In this document: positions 25,777-34,185 of the stretch, piece by piece
How positions within the stretch are numbered: the first letter of the stretch is position 1
Layout of the letters: each line of letters starts with the position of its first letter
Assembly (NCBI GenBank): GCA_007121025.1
Contig: SKMO01000007.1
Location: forward strand, 1 to 41,284
Direction: 5' to 3'
DNA from: Bacillota bacterium
GTDB taxonomy: Bacteria; Bacillota; TC1; UBA5767
DNA: 41,284 bases
Translations under genes and position numbers: made by a program
The notes under the pieces: model-generated
Databases searched by the model: none
The model's input: the letters and a program-made list of their open reading frames with translations, nothing else
Told to the model about the DNA's origin: nothing

Positions 25777-26823
25777 ATGAGTCTGAAGAAGTTAATGGTC
25801 CTGGGGTTGGTGCTGCTTTTCGCTTTTGTTGCGATCGGTTGTGCTCCCGCTGCGGACGAGCCTGCACCACCTGCAAATGGTGATGATGATGCACCACCTG
25901 CTGACGATGCTGTGCGTGTTGCTCTGTGTACTTCCGGTCCGATCACGGACGGTGGATGGAATACCCTGGCCTATGAGGGCCTGGTCAGCATCCAGGATGA
26001 ATATGGATTTGAAATTGCCTACACTGAGAATGTGGCTCAGGACGACCAGGTTGGCGTGATCAGAGACTACGCCAGAGCCGGGTTTGACGTGATCATCGGC
26101 CACGGCTTTGAGTGGGGCGATGCCATGACGACGGTTGCAGCTGATTTTCCGGATATCTGGTTTGCCCAGACTGGTGGAAACTCCGGCGGGACCTATCCAA
26201 ACCTGACGTCCGGTGAATTCAGAACCGGAGATGCCGGCCACGTGGTTGGAACGCTGGCTGCAATGCTGACAGAGTCTGGTATTGTTGGTTTCGTTGGCGC
26301 GATGGAAATCCCAACGATCGCTGAAGAAGTGATGTCTGCCAGAGCAACTGTTGAGAGCTACGGCTACGAAATGGTTGTTGGTTACACAGGTTCCTGGACA
26401 GACGTGTCTGCCGGCTACGAAGCCGCGATGGCACAGATCGAAGAAGGCGTTGACGTCATCATCGGTATTGGGAATGCTGCAGATGGCGGTGCCATCCAGG
26501 CTTCTGAGGAAAGAGGCGGCGACGTTTGGTACATTGGCTGGACCGGCGATCTGAACCACCTGTCTCCGGACATCATTGCTACTTCCATGACGGAGGACGT
26601 TGGCGCTGTCATGAGAGAGTTTGTTCGGATGTGGCTCGATGGAGAAGAAGGCGAATACAAGCAGTACGGGATTACTGAAGGCATGAAGTATCTGGGCACA
26701 TGGGCTGACGGTGTTCCTGCTGAGGCTAAAGAAGCCGCTCTGGAAGTTCAGCAGCAGATTATCGACGGCGACCTGACCAGACTGCAGATCTTCGAAAACC
26801 TGGGCATTGAGCCTCTGATCTAA
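25777..26823 (+). CDS. BMP/PnrA-family ABC transporter substrate-binding lipoprotein 2
   Basis: A 348-aa lipoprotein, tandem paralogue of the one at 24492. The lipobox is AIGC with C22, followed by an Asp/Pro-rich linker (DEPAPPANGDDDAPPADDAV). The BMP domain shares long identical blocks with copy 1, including TSGPITDGGWNTLAYEG, GAMEIPTIAEEVM and GIGNAADGGAIQASEERGG. It uses many more T- and A-ending codons (GTT, GCT, AGA) than copy 1 and the surrounding GC-rich genes, which suggests a codon bias for high expression or a different history. The differences (for example HANL versus YPNL after the GGNSGGT block) could alter ligand range. GGGGAGGTAAAGAA precedes the ATG. A terminator separates it from the transporter genes, which would let the receptor be made in excess. 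Confidence 0.94.
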   Translation: MSLKKLMVLGLVLLFAFVAIGCAPAADEPAPPANGDDDAPPADDAVRVALCTSGPITDGGWNTLAYEGLVSIQDEYGFEIAYTENVAQDDQVGVIRDYARAGFDVIIGHGFEWGDAMTTVAADFPDIWFAQTGGNSGGTYPNLTSGEFRTGDAGHVVGTLAAMLTESGIVGFVGAMEIPTIAEEVMSARATVESYGYEMVVGYTGSWTDVSAGYEAAMAQIEEGVDVIIGIGNAADGGAIQASEERGGDVWYIGWTGDLNHLSPDIIATSMTEDVGAVMREFVRMWLDGEEGEYKQYGITEGMKYLGTWADGVPAEAKEAALEVQQQIIDGDLTRLQIFENLGIEPLI

Positions 26824-26858
26824 CGCACACAGTTAAGAATGATGCAAGAAACGGGAAG

Positions 26859-26895
26859 AAAAAGCTTCTCTCCTTAAGGGGAGAGAAGCTTTTTT
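26859..26895 (+). terminator. Intrinsic terminator/attenuator before the ABC ATPase gene
   Basis: AAAAAGCTTCTCTCC (26859-26873) and GGAGAGAAGCTTTTT (26880-26894) form a perfect 15-bp stem with a 6-nt loop, ending in a T tract. Because no clear new promoter is seen before the ATPase gene at 26926, partial read-through is likely, which gives more receptor than transporter. Confidence 0.88.
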
Positions 26896-26925
26896 AACCG
26901 TCATTCAGGTTAGGGGGGATGTTAA

Positions 26926-28470
26926 GTGGAGACGGTATTAAAGTTAGAAGGGGTGACCAAAGTCTTTCCGAAGGTCGTCGCCTGTGACAGTATCGACCTG
27001 GATCTCCGAAAAGGGGAGGTTCATGTATTGCTGGGGGAAAACGGGGCCGGCAAATCGACACTGATGAATTGCATATATGGGATGTATACACCCACAAGCG
27101 GACGCTTTTATGTAAACGGCGAAGAAGTGCACATTCACAACAGTGAACAGGCCATTGAACTGGGGATTGGAATGGTCCATCAGCATTTTATGCTGGTTCC
27201 GCAGTTGACTGCGGCTGAAAACATTATTCTGGGGTTGAAATCTGACAATGAGCCATTGCTCAATCTTGAACAAGCGGAAAAGAAAATCAAAGCATTATCC
27301 GATAAATATCGTTTTGGCATCGATCCGAAGGAGAAAATCCGTAACATGGCTGTGGGCATGCAGCAGCGGGTTGAAATTCTGAAACTTCTCTACCGCAAAG
27401 CGGAGATTCTGATCCTGGACGAGGCGACGGCTGTGCTGACGCCGCAGGAAGCGCAGGAACTCTTTCAGGTGGTCCGGCAGCTGACCAAAGAAGGAAAGTC
27501 TGTCCTGATGATCACGCATAATCTGGAAGAAGTGATGAGCCTTGCCGACCGGGTGACGGTCCTTCGGGACGGGAAGGTGGCCGGCAAGGTAAACCGTGCG
27601 GACACCACTCCCCGGGAACTGGCCAACCTGATGGTGGGCCGGGACGTGCTGTTCGACTTCAAAACCACGGATGAAGAACCGGGAGACGTTCTTCTGGAAG
27701 CGGAAAATCTGACCGTCATTGACGACCGGAAAATTCCACGGGTCAAAAACGTGTCCTTCCAGGTCCGGGCAGGCGAGGTGTTTGCCATTGCCGGTGTGGA
27801 CGGAAACGGACAGATCGAGCTTTCGGAGGCCCTGACCGGGCTTCGCCCGTTCAAACAGGGCCATGTTTCGATCAAGGGGAAGAAGTACACCAAACTCAAA
27901 GTCCGTGAAGCCTATGAACATGGGGTCTCGCACATCCCTCAGGATCGGCAGAAAACAGGGTTGGTGATGGAGCTGTCCATCAAGAAGAACATGATCCTGA
28001 CGGACAACTACCGGGAACCCTACTCCAAACGGGGGATCATTGACTACAAGAAGGTGACCGATCATGGGACCAAAATGGTCGGTGAGTATGACGTGCGCAC
28101 ACCCAGCTGCGAAGTTCCGGCAAAGGAACTGTCCGGTGGAAACCAGCAGAAGGTCATTCTGGCCCGTGAACTGTGTCGTGAACCGGACGTGCTGGTTGCG
28201 GTTCAGCCCACCAGAGGACTGGACATCGGCGCCATTGAATTCGTGCGCCAGAAGATTCTGGACCAGCGGGCCCGTGGTGCAGCTGTGATTCTGGTATCCA
28301 CGGAACTGGATGAGATTTTCCAGGTGGCCGACCGGATCGCCGTGATGCATGAAGGAGAGTTTATGGGCGTCGTCAAAAATGGGGAAGTGACAGTGAACGA
28401 AATCGGTCTCATGATGGCCGGTACCCGCAAGGAACAGGCAGTGTCCCAAACAGAAGGCGGGGTGGAATAA
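26926..28470 (+). CDS. ABC transporter ATP-binding protein, duplicated (BMP/nucleoside-type importer)
   Basis: A 514-aa protein with two fused ABC domains, as in RbsA- and YufO/NupA-type importers. Domain 1 has an intact Walker A (GENGAGKST, residues 37-45), a degenerate signature VGMQQRVEIL and Walker B ILILDEATAVL. Domain 2 has a degenerate Walker A (GVDGNGQIEL, no GKST), a canonical signature LSGGNQQKVILARE and a Walker B region LVAVQPTRGLDIGA; this asymmetry is normal in the family. It energises uptake through the two permeases immediately downstream. The start codon is GTG at 26926 with GGGGGG at 26913-26918. The spacing to the next gene is 2 nt. Confidence 0.94.
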   Translation: METVLKLEGVTKVFPKVVACDSIDLDLRKGEVHVLLGENGAGKSTLMNCIYGMYTPTSGRFYVNGEEVHIHNSEQAIELGIGMVHQHFMLVPQLTAAENIILGLKSDNEPLLNLEQAEKKIKALSDKYRFGIDPKEKIRNMAVGMQQRVEILKLLYRKAEILILDEATAVLTPQEAQELFQVVRQLTKEGKSVLMITHNLEEVMSLADRVTVLRDGKVAGKVNRADTTPRELANLMVGRDVLFDFKTTDEEPGDVLLEAENLTVIDDRKIPRVKNVSFQVRAGEVFAIAGVDGNGQIELSEALTGLRPFKQGHVSIKGKKYTKLKVREAYEHGVSHIPQDRQKTGLVMELSIKKNMILTDNYREPYSKRGIIDYKKVTDHGTKMVGEYDVRTPSCEVPAKELSGGNQQKVILARELCREPDVLVAVQPTRGLDIGAIEFVRQKILDQRARGAAVILVSTELDEIFQVADRIAVMHEGEFMGVVKNGEVTVNEIGLMMAGTRKEQAVSQTEGGVE

Positions 28471-28472
28471 TC

Positions 28473-29552
28473 ATGACTGAAAAGAAAATTGACATGCAAA
28501 AACGGATCCGCCAGGAAAAGCTGATCAACATCTTTTCGCCGGTGGTGGGTGCAGCCGTCGGCTTGATCCTTGGATCACTGTTCATCCTGAGTCAGGGCGT
28601 AAATCCCCTGCATGCGTATTACTTTCTGATCCAGGGCGCATTCGTTGGCGTGGACTCCTGGGCCAACACACTGCTCAACATGATCCCCCTGGGCCTGACC
28701 GGTCTGGCGGTGGCCCTGTCCTACAAGGCGGGTGTCTTTAACATTGGGGCCGAGGGGCAGATGTATCTGGGTGCCATCGCCGCGACCATCGTGGGCACGC
28801 GGTTTTCCGGACTGCCCATGGTCTTGCATATCGGTTTGGTGATGATTCTGGCGGCGGCGTTTGGCGGAGCCTTTGCCTTCCTGCCGGGGTACCTGAAAGC
28901 TTACCGGGGCATCAATGAGATTGTTGTCACGATGTTGCTGAACTATGTGGCGGTTTACTTTTTGAGTCTGCTGGTGCAGGGGCCGCTCAGAGAAGCGGGA
29001 ACATTCTATCCGCGTTCTGAGAGACTGCTTGATTCGGCCATCCTGCCGTTTTTCCCGGGCACCTATCTGCATATCGGGGTGCTGGTCGTCCTGGTTTTCG
29101 CGGTTGTGATGTTCTGGGTGTTCCAGAAAACGACCACTGGATTTAATATCGAAGCGTCCGGATACAACCCCAGGGCACTGGAATACGCCGGGATCAATGT
29201 CAAAATGCTGATTACCAAAACCATGGTGGCCTCCGGTGCCATTGCCGGCATCGCCGGCGCGGTGGAAATCATGGGTGTGCACCGCCGGTTGATTGAGAAT
29301 TTTTCTGTGGGGCTGGGTTACGATGCGATTGCTGTCGCCCTGTTGGCCAACCTCAATCCACTGGGTGTTCTGGTGTCCGCCACGTTCTTTGGAGGACTGC
29401 GGGCGGGGGCCAACACCATGCAGATCAACACGGGGATCCCAGTGTATTTCGTGCTGATGGTCCAGGCGTTCGTGATTCTGTTTGTGGTGGCGTTCCAGTC
29501 CGGTCCGCGGATCTGGAAATTGATTAAAAGGAGGGTGGCACAAAATGGATAG
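28473..29552 (+). CDS. ABC transporter permease 1 (BPD_transp_2 type)
   Basis: A 359-aa inner-membrane permease with about nine to ten hydrophobic segments, of the family used by ribose/branched-chain and BMP-type nucleoside importers. The characteristic GLAVALSYKAGVFNIGAEGQMYLGA segment and YRGINEIVVTMLLNYVAVYFL are present, followed by GYNPRALEYAGINVKM and a C-terminal PVYFVLMVQAFVILFVVAF. The N-terminal ~25 residues are charged and cytoplasmic. It overlaps the second permease by 8 nt. Together the two form a heterodimeric channel. Confidence 0.93.
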   Translation: MTEKKIDMQKRIRQEKLINIFSPVVGAAVGLILGSLFILSQGVNPLHAYYFLIQGAFVGVDSWANTLLNMIPLGLTGLAVALSYKAGVFNIGAEGQMYLGAIAATIVGTRFSGLPMVLHIGLVMILAAAFGGAFAFLPGYLKAYRGINEIVVTMLLNYVAVYFLSLLVQGPLREAGTFYPRSERLLDSAILPFFPGTYLHIGVLVVLVFAVVMFWVFQKTTTGFNIEASGYNPRALEYAGINVKMLITKTMVASGAIAGIAGAVEIMGVHRRLIENFSVGLGYDAIAVALLANLNPLGVLVSATFFGGLRAGANTMQINTGIPVYFVLMVQAFVILFVVAFQSGPRIWKLIKRRVAQNG

Positions 29553-30486
29553 ACTGTTAGCTGCTCTGTTTTCCCCGGATTTTCTGGGGCAGAGTCTGCG
29601 TTTTGCCACGCCGCTGATCCTGGCCGCCATGGGCGGGGTTGTGAATGAGCGCTCCGGTGTCCTGAACCTGGGACTTGACGGGATGATGCTGGTGGGTGCG
29701 TTTTCCGGATTCACCGTGGCGTACTTCACCGGAAGCCCGTGGATGGGTCTTTTGGTGGCCATCCTTCTGGGGATCCTCATGGCGCTGTTTCACGCATTTG
29801 CTGCTGTGACCCTGGTTCTGAACCAGGTGATTGTGGCCGTGGCCCTGAACATGTTTTCACTGGGAGTCACAAGCTCGCTGTTCCGGCTGTTGTTCAGGGA
29901 TTCCACGGCGGCTCTTCGTTCACCGGGATTCGCTCCGATTCCCTGGCCGCAGTGGCTGCAGGACATTCCCTTTATCGGGGTTATCCTGTTCAGGCATACC
30001 ATATACACCTACATCGCCATTCTGACCGTTCCGTTTCTCTGGTGGGTCTTCTTTAAGACCACCTGGGGGCTGAAGCTGCGTTCCGTGGGAGAATACCCCA
30101 AGGCAGCTGCGACCATGGGGGTCAATGTCTCCAAGGTACGGTATCTGGCGCTGATCTGGGCGGGCGCGTTTGCCGGTATGGCCGGTTCGTCCCTGTCCAT
30201 CACCAATCTGCGGACGTTCACCGATGACATGACGGCAGGCCGGGGATTCATTGCGTTTGCGACCATTATTTTTGGCCGGTTCCATCCGATCGGTGCCGCT
30301 TTAGGGGCCCTGTTCTTTGGAATGGCCACCGGTCTTCAGCTGAGGGCGCAGGCCATTGGCCTGAACATCCCGTATCAGCTTCTGATCATGTTCCCGTACC
30401 TGGTGACCATCGCTCTGCTGATCTCCATGGGACGGGCCTCTGTCCCGGGCGGATGGGGAACGCCATACTTTCCGGACGAGGAATAA
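29545..30486 (+). CDS. ABC transporter permease 2 (BPD_transp_2 type)
   Basis: A 313-aa inner-membrane permease, partner of the one at 28473. It begins with the family pattern LRFATPLILAAMGGVVNERSGVLNLGLDGMMLVGA and has TLVLNQVIVAVALNMFSLGVTS, GEYPKAAATMGVNVSKVRYLAL and TAGRGFIAFATIIFGRFHPIGAALGALFFGMA, with about eight to nine membrane segments. AAGGAGGG lies within the end of permease 1, nine bases before the ATG, which indicates translational coupling. It ends the importer gene set; a Fe-S flavoprotein and an amidohydrolase follow. Confidence 0.93.
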   Translation: MDRLLAALFSPDFLGQSLRFATPLILAAMGGVVNERSGVLNLGLDGMMLVGAFSGFTVAYFTGSPWMGLLVAILLGILMALFHAFAAVTLVLNQVIVAVALNMFSLGVTSSLFRLLFRDSTAALRSPGFAPIPWPQWLQDIPFIGVILFRHTIYTYIAILTVPFLWWVFFKTTWGLKLRSVGEYPKAAATMGVNVSKVRYLALIWAGAFAGMAGSSLSITNLRTFTDDMTAGRGFIAFATIIFGRFHPIGAALGALFFGMATGLQLRAQAIGLNIPYQLLIMFPYLVTIALLISMGRASVPGGWGTPYFPDEE

Positions 30487-30541
30487 CAGGGCGTCTTGTG
30501 TATTGACGAAAACCGCATCAGGCAATAAAATAAGGAAAACG

Positions 30542-30570
30542 GAAGAGGAGGCGCATGCTTCCTCTTCTTT
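30542..30570 (+). terminator. Possible weak terminator after the importer genes
   Basis: GAAGAGGA (30542-30549) and TCCTCTTC (30560-30567) form an 8-bp stem with a 10-nt loop, followed by TTTCG. The short T run and the flavoprotein ribosome binding site only 8 bases further on suggest it is partial at best. Confidence 0.4.
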
Positions 30571-30585
30571 CGTCGAGGAGGAAAA

Positions 30586-31212
30586 ATGGTCAACATATTG
30601 GGTCTGTCGGGCAGTCCGCGTAACGGGGGCACCGAATATGCCGTCTTGGAGAGCCTGCGGGAGGCACAGGCTACCGGTGGAGTGGAGACAACCTTTGTGA
30701 CACTGCGGGGAAAAGACATTCGTCCGTGTCTGCACTGTGATCACTGCGTCCGGCATGGCAGCTGCATCCACAACGACGATGCGGCAGGGGTGATTGACGC
30801 CATGTTCGGGGCCGATGGGATCGTGATCGGTTCGCCCGTGTACGACATGGGGATTTCGGGACAGCTGGCCTGCCTGTTCAACCGTTTCCGGTCAAGAGAC
30901 CGGGAATTGTGTGCGGATCCCCGGCCCTTTGCCAGCAAGGTGGGGGGCGCGATAGCCTGTGGTGGTTCGCGAAACGGTGGACAGGAAATGGCCGTGAACA
31001 CCATCCTGAATTTTTGCCTGACCCAGGGGATGATCGCTGTAGGAGCAGGCTGCTGGGAAAACGCCGGTGGGTACGTGTTTTCCAATGATCTGGGGAAATG
31101 GGATGAGGACCATGACCCGCCGGGAACAGCCGGAGCCAGACATGTGGGGCAGAGAGTGGCGCGGCTTGCAAGGATACTGGAGGCGAATCCAACAGGCATG
31201 GTCCTGAGATAG
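30586..31212 (+). CDS. Iron-sulfur flavoprotein-like NAD(P)H:FMN reductase family protein
   Basis: A 208-aa flavodoxin-fold protein. The FMN loop is GLSGSPRNGGTEYA, and GSPVYDMGISGQLACLFNRF is the second flavin-contact region. The cysteine cluster C48-x2-C51-x2-C54-x5-C60 has the same spacing as in the 12696 protein and fits [4Fe-4S]-binding iron-sulfur flavoproteins. It lies between the importer and the second amidohydrolase, so it may supply electrons to a reduction of the imported compound or to reactivation of the corrinoid protein (inference). GAGGAGGAAAA precedes the ATG. Confidence 0.83.
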   Translation: MVNILGLSGSPRNGGTEYAVLESLREAQATGGVETTFVTLRGKDIRPCLHCDHCVRHGSCIHNDDAAGVIDAMFGADGIVIGSPVYDMGISGQLACLFNRFRSRDRELCADPRPFASKVGGAIACGGSRNGGQEMAVNTILNFCLTQGMIAVGAGCWENAGGYVFSNDLGKWDEDHDPPGTAGARHVGQRVARLARILEANPTGMVLR

Positions 31213-31250
31213 GTGAATGAAAACGAGTTAAACCGAAGGAGGCAGACACA

Positions 31251-32588
31251 ATGAAACGATATGAACACGGAACGATTCTGGCCATGGACCAGAAGGGAAC
31301 CATCATCCACGACGGGACCCTGGTCGTGGACGGAGGGCAGATTGTCGCCCTTGGAACAACGGCTGACATGGCCCAGGCGTATCCACAAGCTCAACGAGTC
31401 CAGTTGGGCGGGAAACTGGTTCTGCCCGGACTGATCAACAATCACTTTCATCTGGCCCAGACCATGTTCCGCGGACTGGCCGATGATATGGTTTTGGAGC
31501 CTTGGCTGTTTGGGCGGATCTGGCCGTTGCAGTCGGCCCATGACACCGAGACATTTCTGGCCGGAGCCAGATTGGCCATGCTGGAAATGAGCAAGACAGG
31601 AACCACAACGTTTGTGGAATCCATGGTCATTCATTATGGACTGGAAGCGTTGTTCGAAGAGGTGTCCAGAACGGGCCTGCGGGCGCGACTGGCCAAAGTC
31701 GTGATGGAACCCATGGCAGGGAGCGCTCTTCCCCCGGCCCTGACGGAAACACTGGAGGGCAGTCTGGCTGAAGCACGAAGCTGCAGACGCAAAGTTACAG
31801 ATGCGGACCGTGTGGACATCTGGCTGGGGCCCCGCTGGACGGGCATGTACAACCCCGGACTGATTGAGGCGGTCAACGATGCTATGGATACAGACGGCTT
31901 CGCGTCGACCATGCATTTTGCAGAAAGCCCGGAGGACGTGGAACGCATCCTTCAGGACGGGTATCTTACCCCGGGCGATTTTCTGCAACGAACGGGCATG
32001 CTGGAGCGGAATTATCTCCTGATTCACTGTCCCTGGCTGGGAGAGGGCGACCTGGACCGGTTGGCGCGGGGCCGGGCCACAGTGGCCCATTGTCCGGTAT
32101 CCGCCATGAAGGGGTCCATGGGATACGCTGATATTCCCGGAATGCTTGAGCGAAACATCGCTGTTGGCATCGGGACGGACGCGCCTGCCTGCAACAATAC
32201 CAGCGATCTGCTGGCGGAGATCAAAACCGCAGCCCTGCTGCACAAACACCAGACGGGGCGCCCGGACGTTTTGCCGGCTGCCCAGGCACTGGCCATGGGG
32301 ACCCGGATCGGGGCGGCGTCCATTTTTGCAGGCGATACCCTGGGGACACTGGCTCCGGGGAAGAAAGCGGATTTCATCACCTTGGCGCTCGATTGGGCGG
32401 CCCCCATGCCGGAAGGCAATCTTCCTGCAGCAGTGGTGTATGCTCTGTGCGGACGGGATGTGTGTGACGTGTATGTGGATGGAAACGCAGTGGTTCGCCA
32501 GGGAGAGAGCTTGATCTATGACGAAGAACGGATCCAGCGAGAGGCCAGACAGGCTCTGGAAACCCTGTTGAAACGGGCTGACCTCTAG
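31251..32588 (+). CDS. ATZ/TRZ-type amidohydrolase 2 (putative heterocycle deaminase)
   Basis: A 445-aa metal-dependent hydrolase related to TrzN/AtzA-type and guanine/SAH deaminases. Metal and catalytic residues are present: H65 and H67 in LINNHFHLAQTMFRGLADD, H222 and E225 in MHFAESPED, H259 in LIHCPWLGEGD, and D310 in GTDAPACNNTSDLLAE. The closing sandwich has GTLAPGKKADFITLALD and DVYVDGNAVVRQGESL. It is clearly different in sequence from amidohydrolase 1 at 21808, so the two probably act at different steps or on different substrates. GAAGGAGGCAGACAC precedes the ATG. A possible operator half-site, TGAAAACGA, lies at 31218-31226. The gene ends at a bidirectional terminator. Confidence 0.87.
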   Translation: MKRYEHGTILAMDQKGTIIHDGTLVVDGGQIVALGTTADMAQAYPQAQRVQLGGKLVLPGLINNHFHLAQTMFRGLADDMVLEPWLFGRIWPLQSAHDTETFLAGARLAMLEMSKTGTTTFVESMVIHYGLEALFEEVSRTGLRARLAKVVMEPMAGSALPPALTETLEGSLAEARSCRRKVTDADRVDIWLGPRWTGMYNPGLIEAVNDAMDTDGFASTMHFAESPEDVERILQDGYLTPGDFLQRTGMLERNYLLIHCPWLGEGDLDRLARGRATVAHCPVSAMKGSMGYADIPGMLERNIAVGIGTDAPACNNTSDLLAEIKTAALLHKHQTGRPDVLPAAQALAMGTRIGAASIFAGDTLGTLAPGKKADFITLALDWAAPMPEGNLPAAVVYALCGRDVCDVYVDGNAVVRQGESLIYDEERIQREARQALETLLKRADL

Positions 32589-32611
32589 CCTTTGCCAGAG
32601 AGATAAAACAG

Positions 32612-32654
32612 AGAGCACCGGGGCCTTTCCTGATGAAAGGCGCCGGTGCTCTTG
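32612..32654. terminator. Bidirectional terminator between amidohydrolase 2 and the DUF881 pair
   Basis: AGAGCACCGG (32612-32621) pairs with CCGGTGCTCT (32643-32652), and an inner GCCTTT/AAAGGC stem extends it with one G-G mismatch. It lies between convergent genes. T tracts are short on both sides. Confidence 0.75.
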
Positions 32655-32680
32655 ATAATGGGCATCCCGTGGGGTGTTCG

Positions 32681-33367
32681 TCAGTTCCTGAAGGCCCGGT
32701 AGAAGTCTGCATCAGAAGACCGGGGAATCATCACGGTTTCCCGGGTAGTGACGATGGGGAAGACACCATAGCTGTTCAGGATATCCACGACCCCGCCAGT
32801 GATGGTCAGGCCGTTTTGCAGGTTTTGACTGTTGCCGATGGCCTTGACCACGATGGGGTAGGAAATGGGGGTGCTGTTCACAGTGATGAAATAATCTGTG
32901 GAGAAGACCCCCTGACCGATGTACGTTCTTGAGGTGAACCGGATGTCATTGATGGAAATCGCTTCCGCGCCGCTGTTCCACAGCTCGTTCACAAGATCCA
33001 GCAATTCCAGATGAATAATCGGTGTGCTGGCATCGATGGTGACCTGGAGTCCCTCGCCCTGAACATCGGTGTCTCCATTGAATTTCCGGATGTTGCGAAG
33101 CTCATTCTGGATACTCTCCATGGTGGTCAGGTCCTCGAATACCTGTGACTCCAACAGTTCCTGTTCCTGCCTCAGATTAAACAGTTCGGCCCGGAGGGAC
33201 ACCGATTTTTCATTGAGTCCCCGCCACAGGATGACCAGGTTTTCCTGGCTCTGGGTTTCCAGAGAGGTCAGGTATTCTGAACGGGTTACCGCCTGACTGG
33301 CAACAATCAGTCCAATGACAAAAAAGCAGAAGGTCAGCATGGCGATCCACGAATTCTGTGTTTTCAT
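32681..33367 (-). CDS. DUF881 family membrane-anchored protein (second of pair)
   Basis: A 228-aa protein with one N-terminal membrane segment (WIAMLTFCFFVIGLIVASQAV), then a coiled-coil stretch (about residues 35-95, rich in E, L, R, Q), then the DUF881 domain (GEGLQVTIDAS, LLDLVNELWNSGAEAISINDIRFTSRTYIG, YPIVVKAIGNSQNLQNGL). The domain is common in Gram-positive bacteria near division or cell-envelope genes; its function is unknown. Its start overlaps the end of the upstream DUF881 gene by 4 nt, so the two are co-translated. Confidence 0.88.
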   Translation of the reverse strand: MKTQNSWIAMLTFCFFVIGLIVASQAVTRSEYLTSLETQSQENLVILWRGLNEKSVSLRAELFNLRQEQELLESQVFEDLTTMESIQNELRNIRKFNGDTDVQGEGLQVTIDASTPIIHLELLDLVNELWNSGAEAISINDIRFTSRTYIGQGVFSTDYFITVNSTPISYPIVVKAIGNSQNLQNGLTITGGVVDILNSYGVFPIVTTRETVMIPRSSDADFYRAFRN

Positions 33368-34170
33368 TGGGATTCACCCCCAATGTCCAGAGAGGGATCC
33401 ATGAACGCAGCAGGAGCGGTGGACGTGTTTTCAGCCGGTCTGTAAGGCTCCATAATGCTGGGCGTGTAGTTTCCCCGGTAACGGGGGATCTCCACCACGT
33501 CCGGCGTGTTGTAGGTGACCGGGAACTCCCGGCTGATCAGCAGCTGGTATTCTTCAGCGTTGCGAAGGACGTTTTCCAGGGTCAGCGGGTCCCCGACCAG
33601 TGAGATTTCATAGGGCGGAGACAGCCGGGTGTCGTTGACCAGGACCACCGTGCCGACACACCGGATGTTCGAGCCGGTGACCAGCCGCTGTCCGTTGATC
33701 GAGACTGCCTCTGGTCGGGCGGCCTTCAGTTCGTTAATCAGGTATAACAGGGTTTTGTCGTGAATCAGGTAGTCGTTTGGATTGAAGGCAGGACCAAGCG
33801 CTCGCTTGGCGGCCTCTGCCTTGGCAACATTGTCATTGAGCACAACCACAAGGCCTGGGCCCTCGATGGGCGACAGACCGGCGAAAATCCGATTGTTTTC
33901 CAGGTTGGTGCGCATCGTGGTCAGCCGGCCCACATCTTCAGACAACAGATCCCGCTGGTCGTCAATGACTTGCCGGATTTCTTCAATGGACGTTTCCAGC
34001 TGGTCAATCTCGGCTTCCTGACCGGTGATCACGTCCACCAGATCAGCGGTTCGTCCTCCGTCCTGCTGCTGTTCAGTCTGCCTGGCGGCTTCCAGTCCGA
34101 TCAGTGAGACCAGCGTATATCCCAGAATGACTGTGCCGACCAGGATGCTGATCATAAAATTTTTTCTCAT
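33364..34170 (-). CDS. DUF881 family membrane-anchored protein (first of pair)
   Basis: A 268-aa paralogue of the neighbouring DUF881 protein. It has an N-terminal membrane anchor (MRKNFMISILVGTVILGYTLVSLIG), a coiled coil (about residues 35-90, QEAEIDQLETSIEEIRQVIDDQ) and the DUF881 domain (GPGLVVVLND, LLYLINELKAARPEAVSINGQRLVTGS, YEISLVGDPLTLENVLRN). A Pro/Ser-rich C-terminal tail of about 50 residues is extra compared with its partner. The ATG at 34170 has GAGGGTGG upstream; a TTG at 34185 is also in frame but unlikely. It is divergent from cdaA, so it may share a control region with c-di-AMP synthesis. Confidence 0.88.
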   Translation of the reverse strand: MRKNFMISILVGTVILGYTLVSLIGLEAARQTEQQQDGGRTADLVDVITGQEAEIDQLETSIEEIRQVIDDQRDLLSEDVGRLTTMRTNLENNRIFAGLSPIEGPGLVVVLNDNVAKAEAAKRALGPAFNPNDYLIHDKTLLYLINELKAARPEAVSINGQRLVTGSNIRCVGTVVLVNDTRLSPPYEISLVGDPLTLENVLRNAEEYQLLISREFPVTYNTPDVVEIPRYRGNYTPSIMEPYRPAENTSTAPAAFMDPSLDIGGESQ

Positions 34171-34185
34171 TATTTCCACCCTCAA

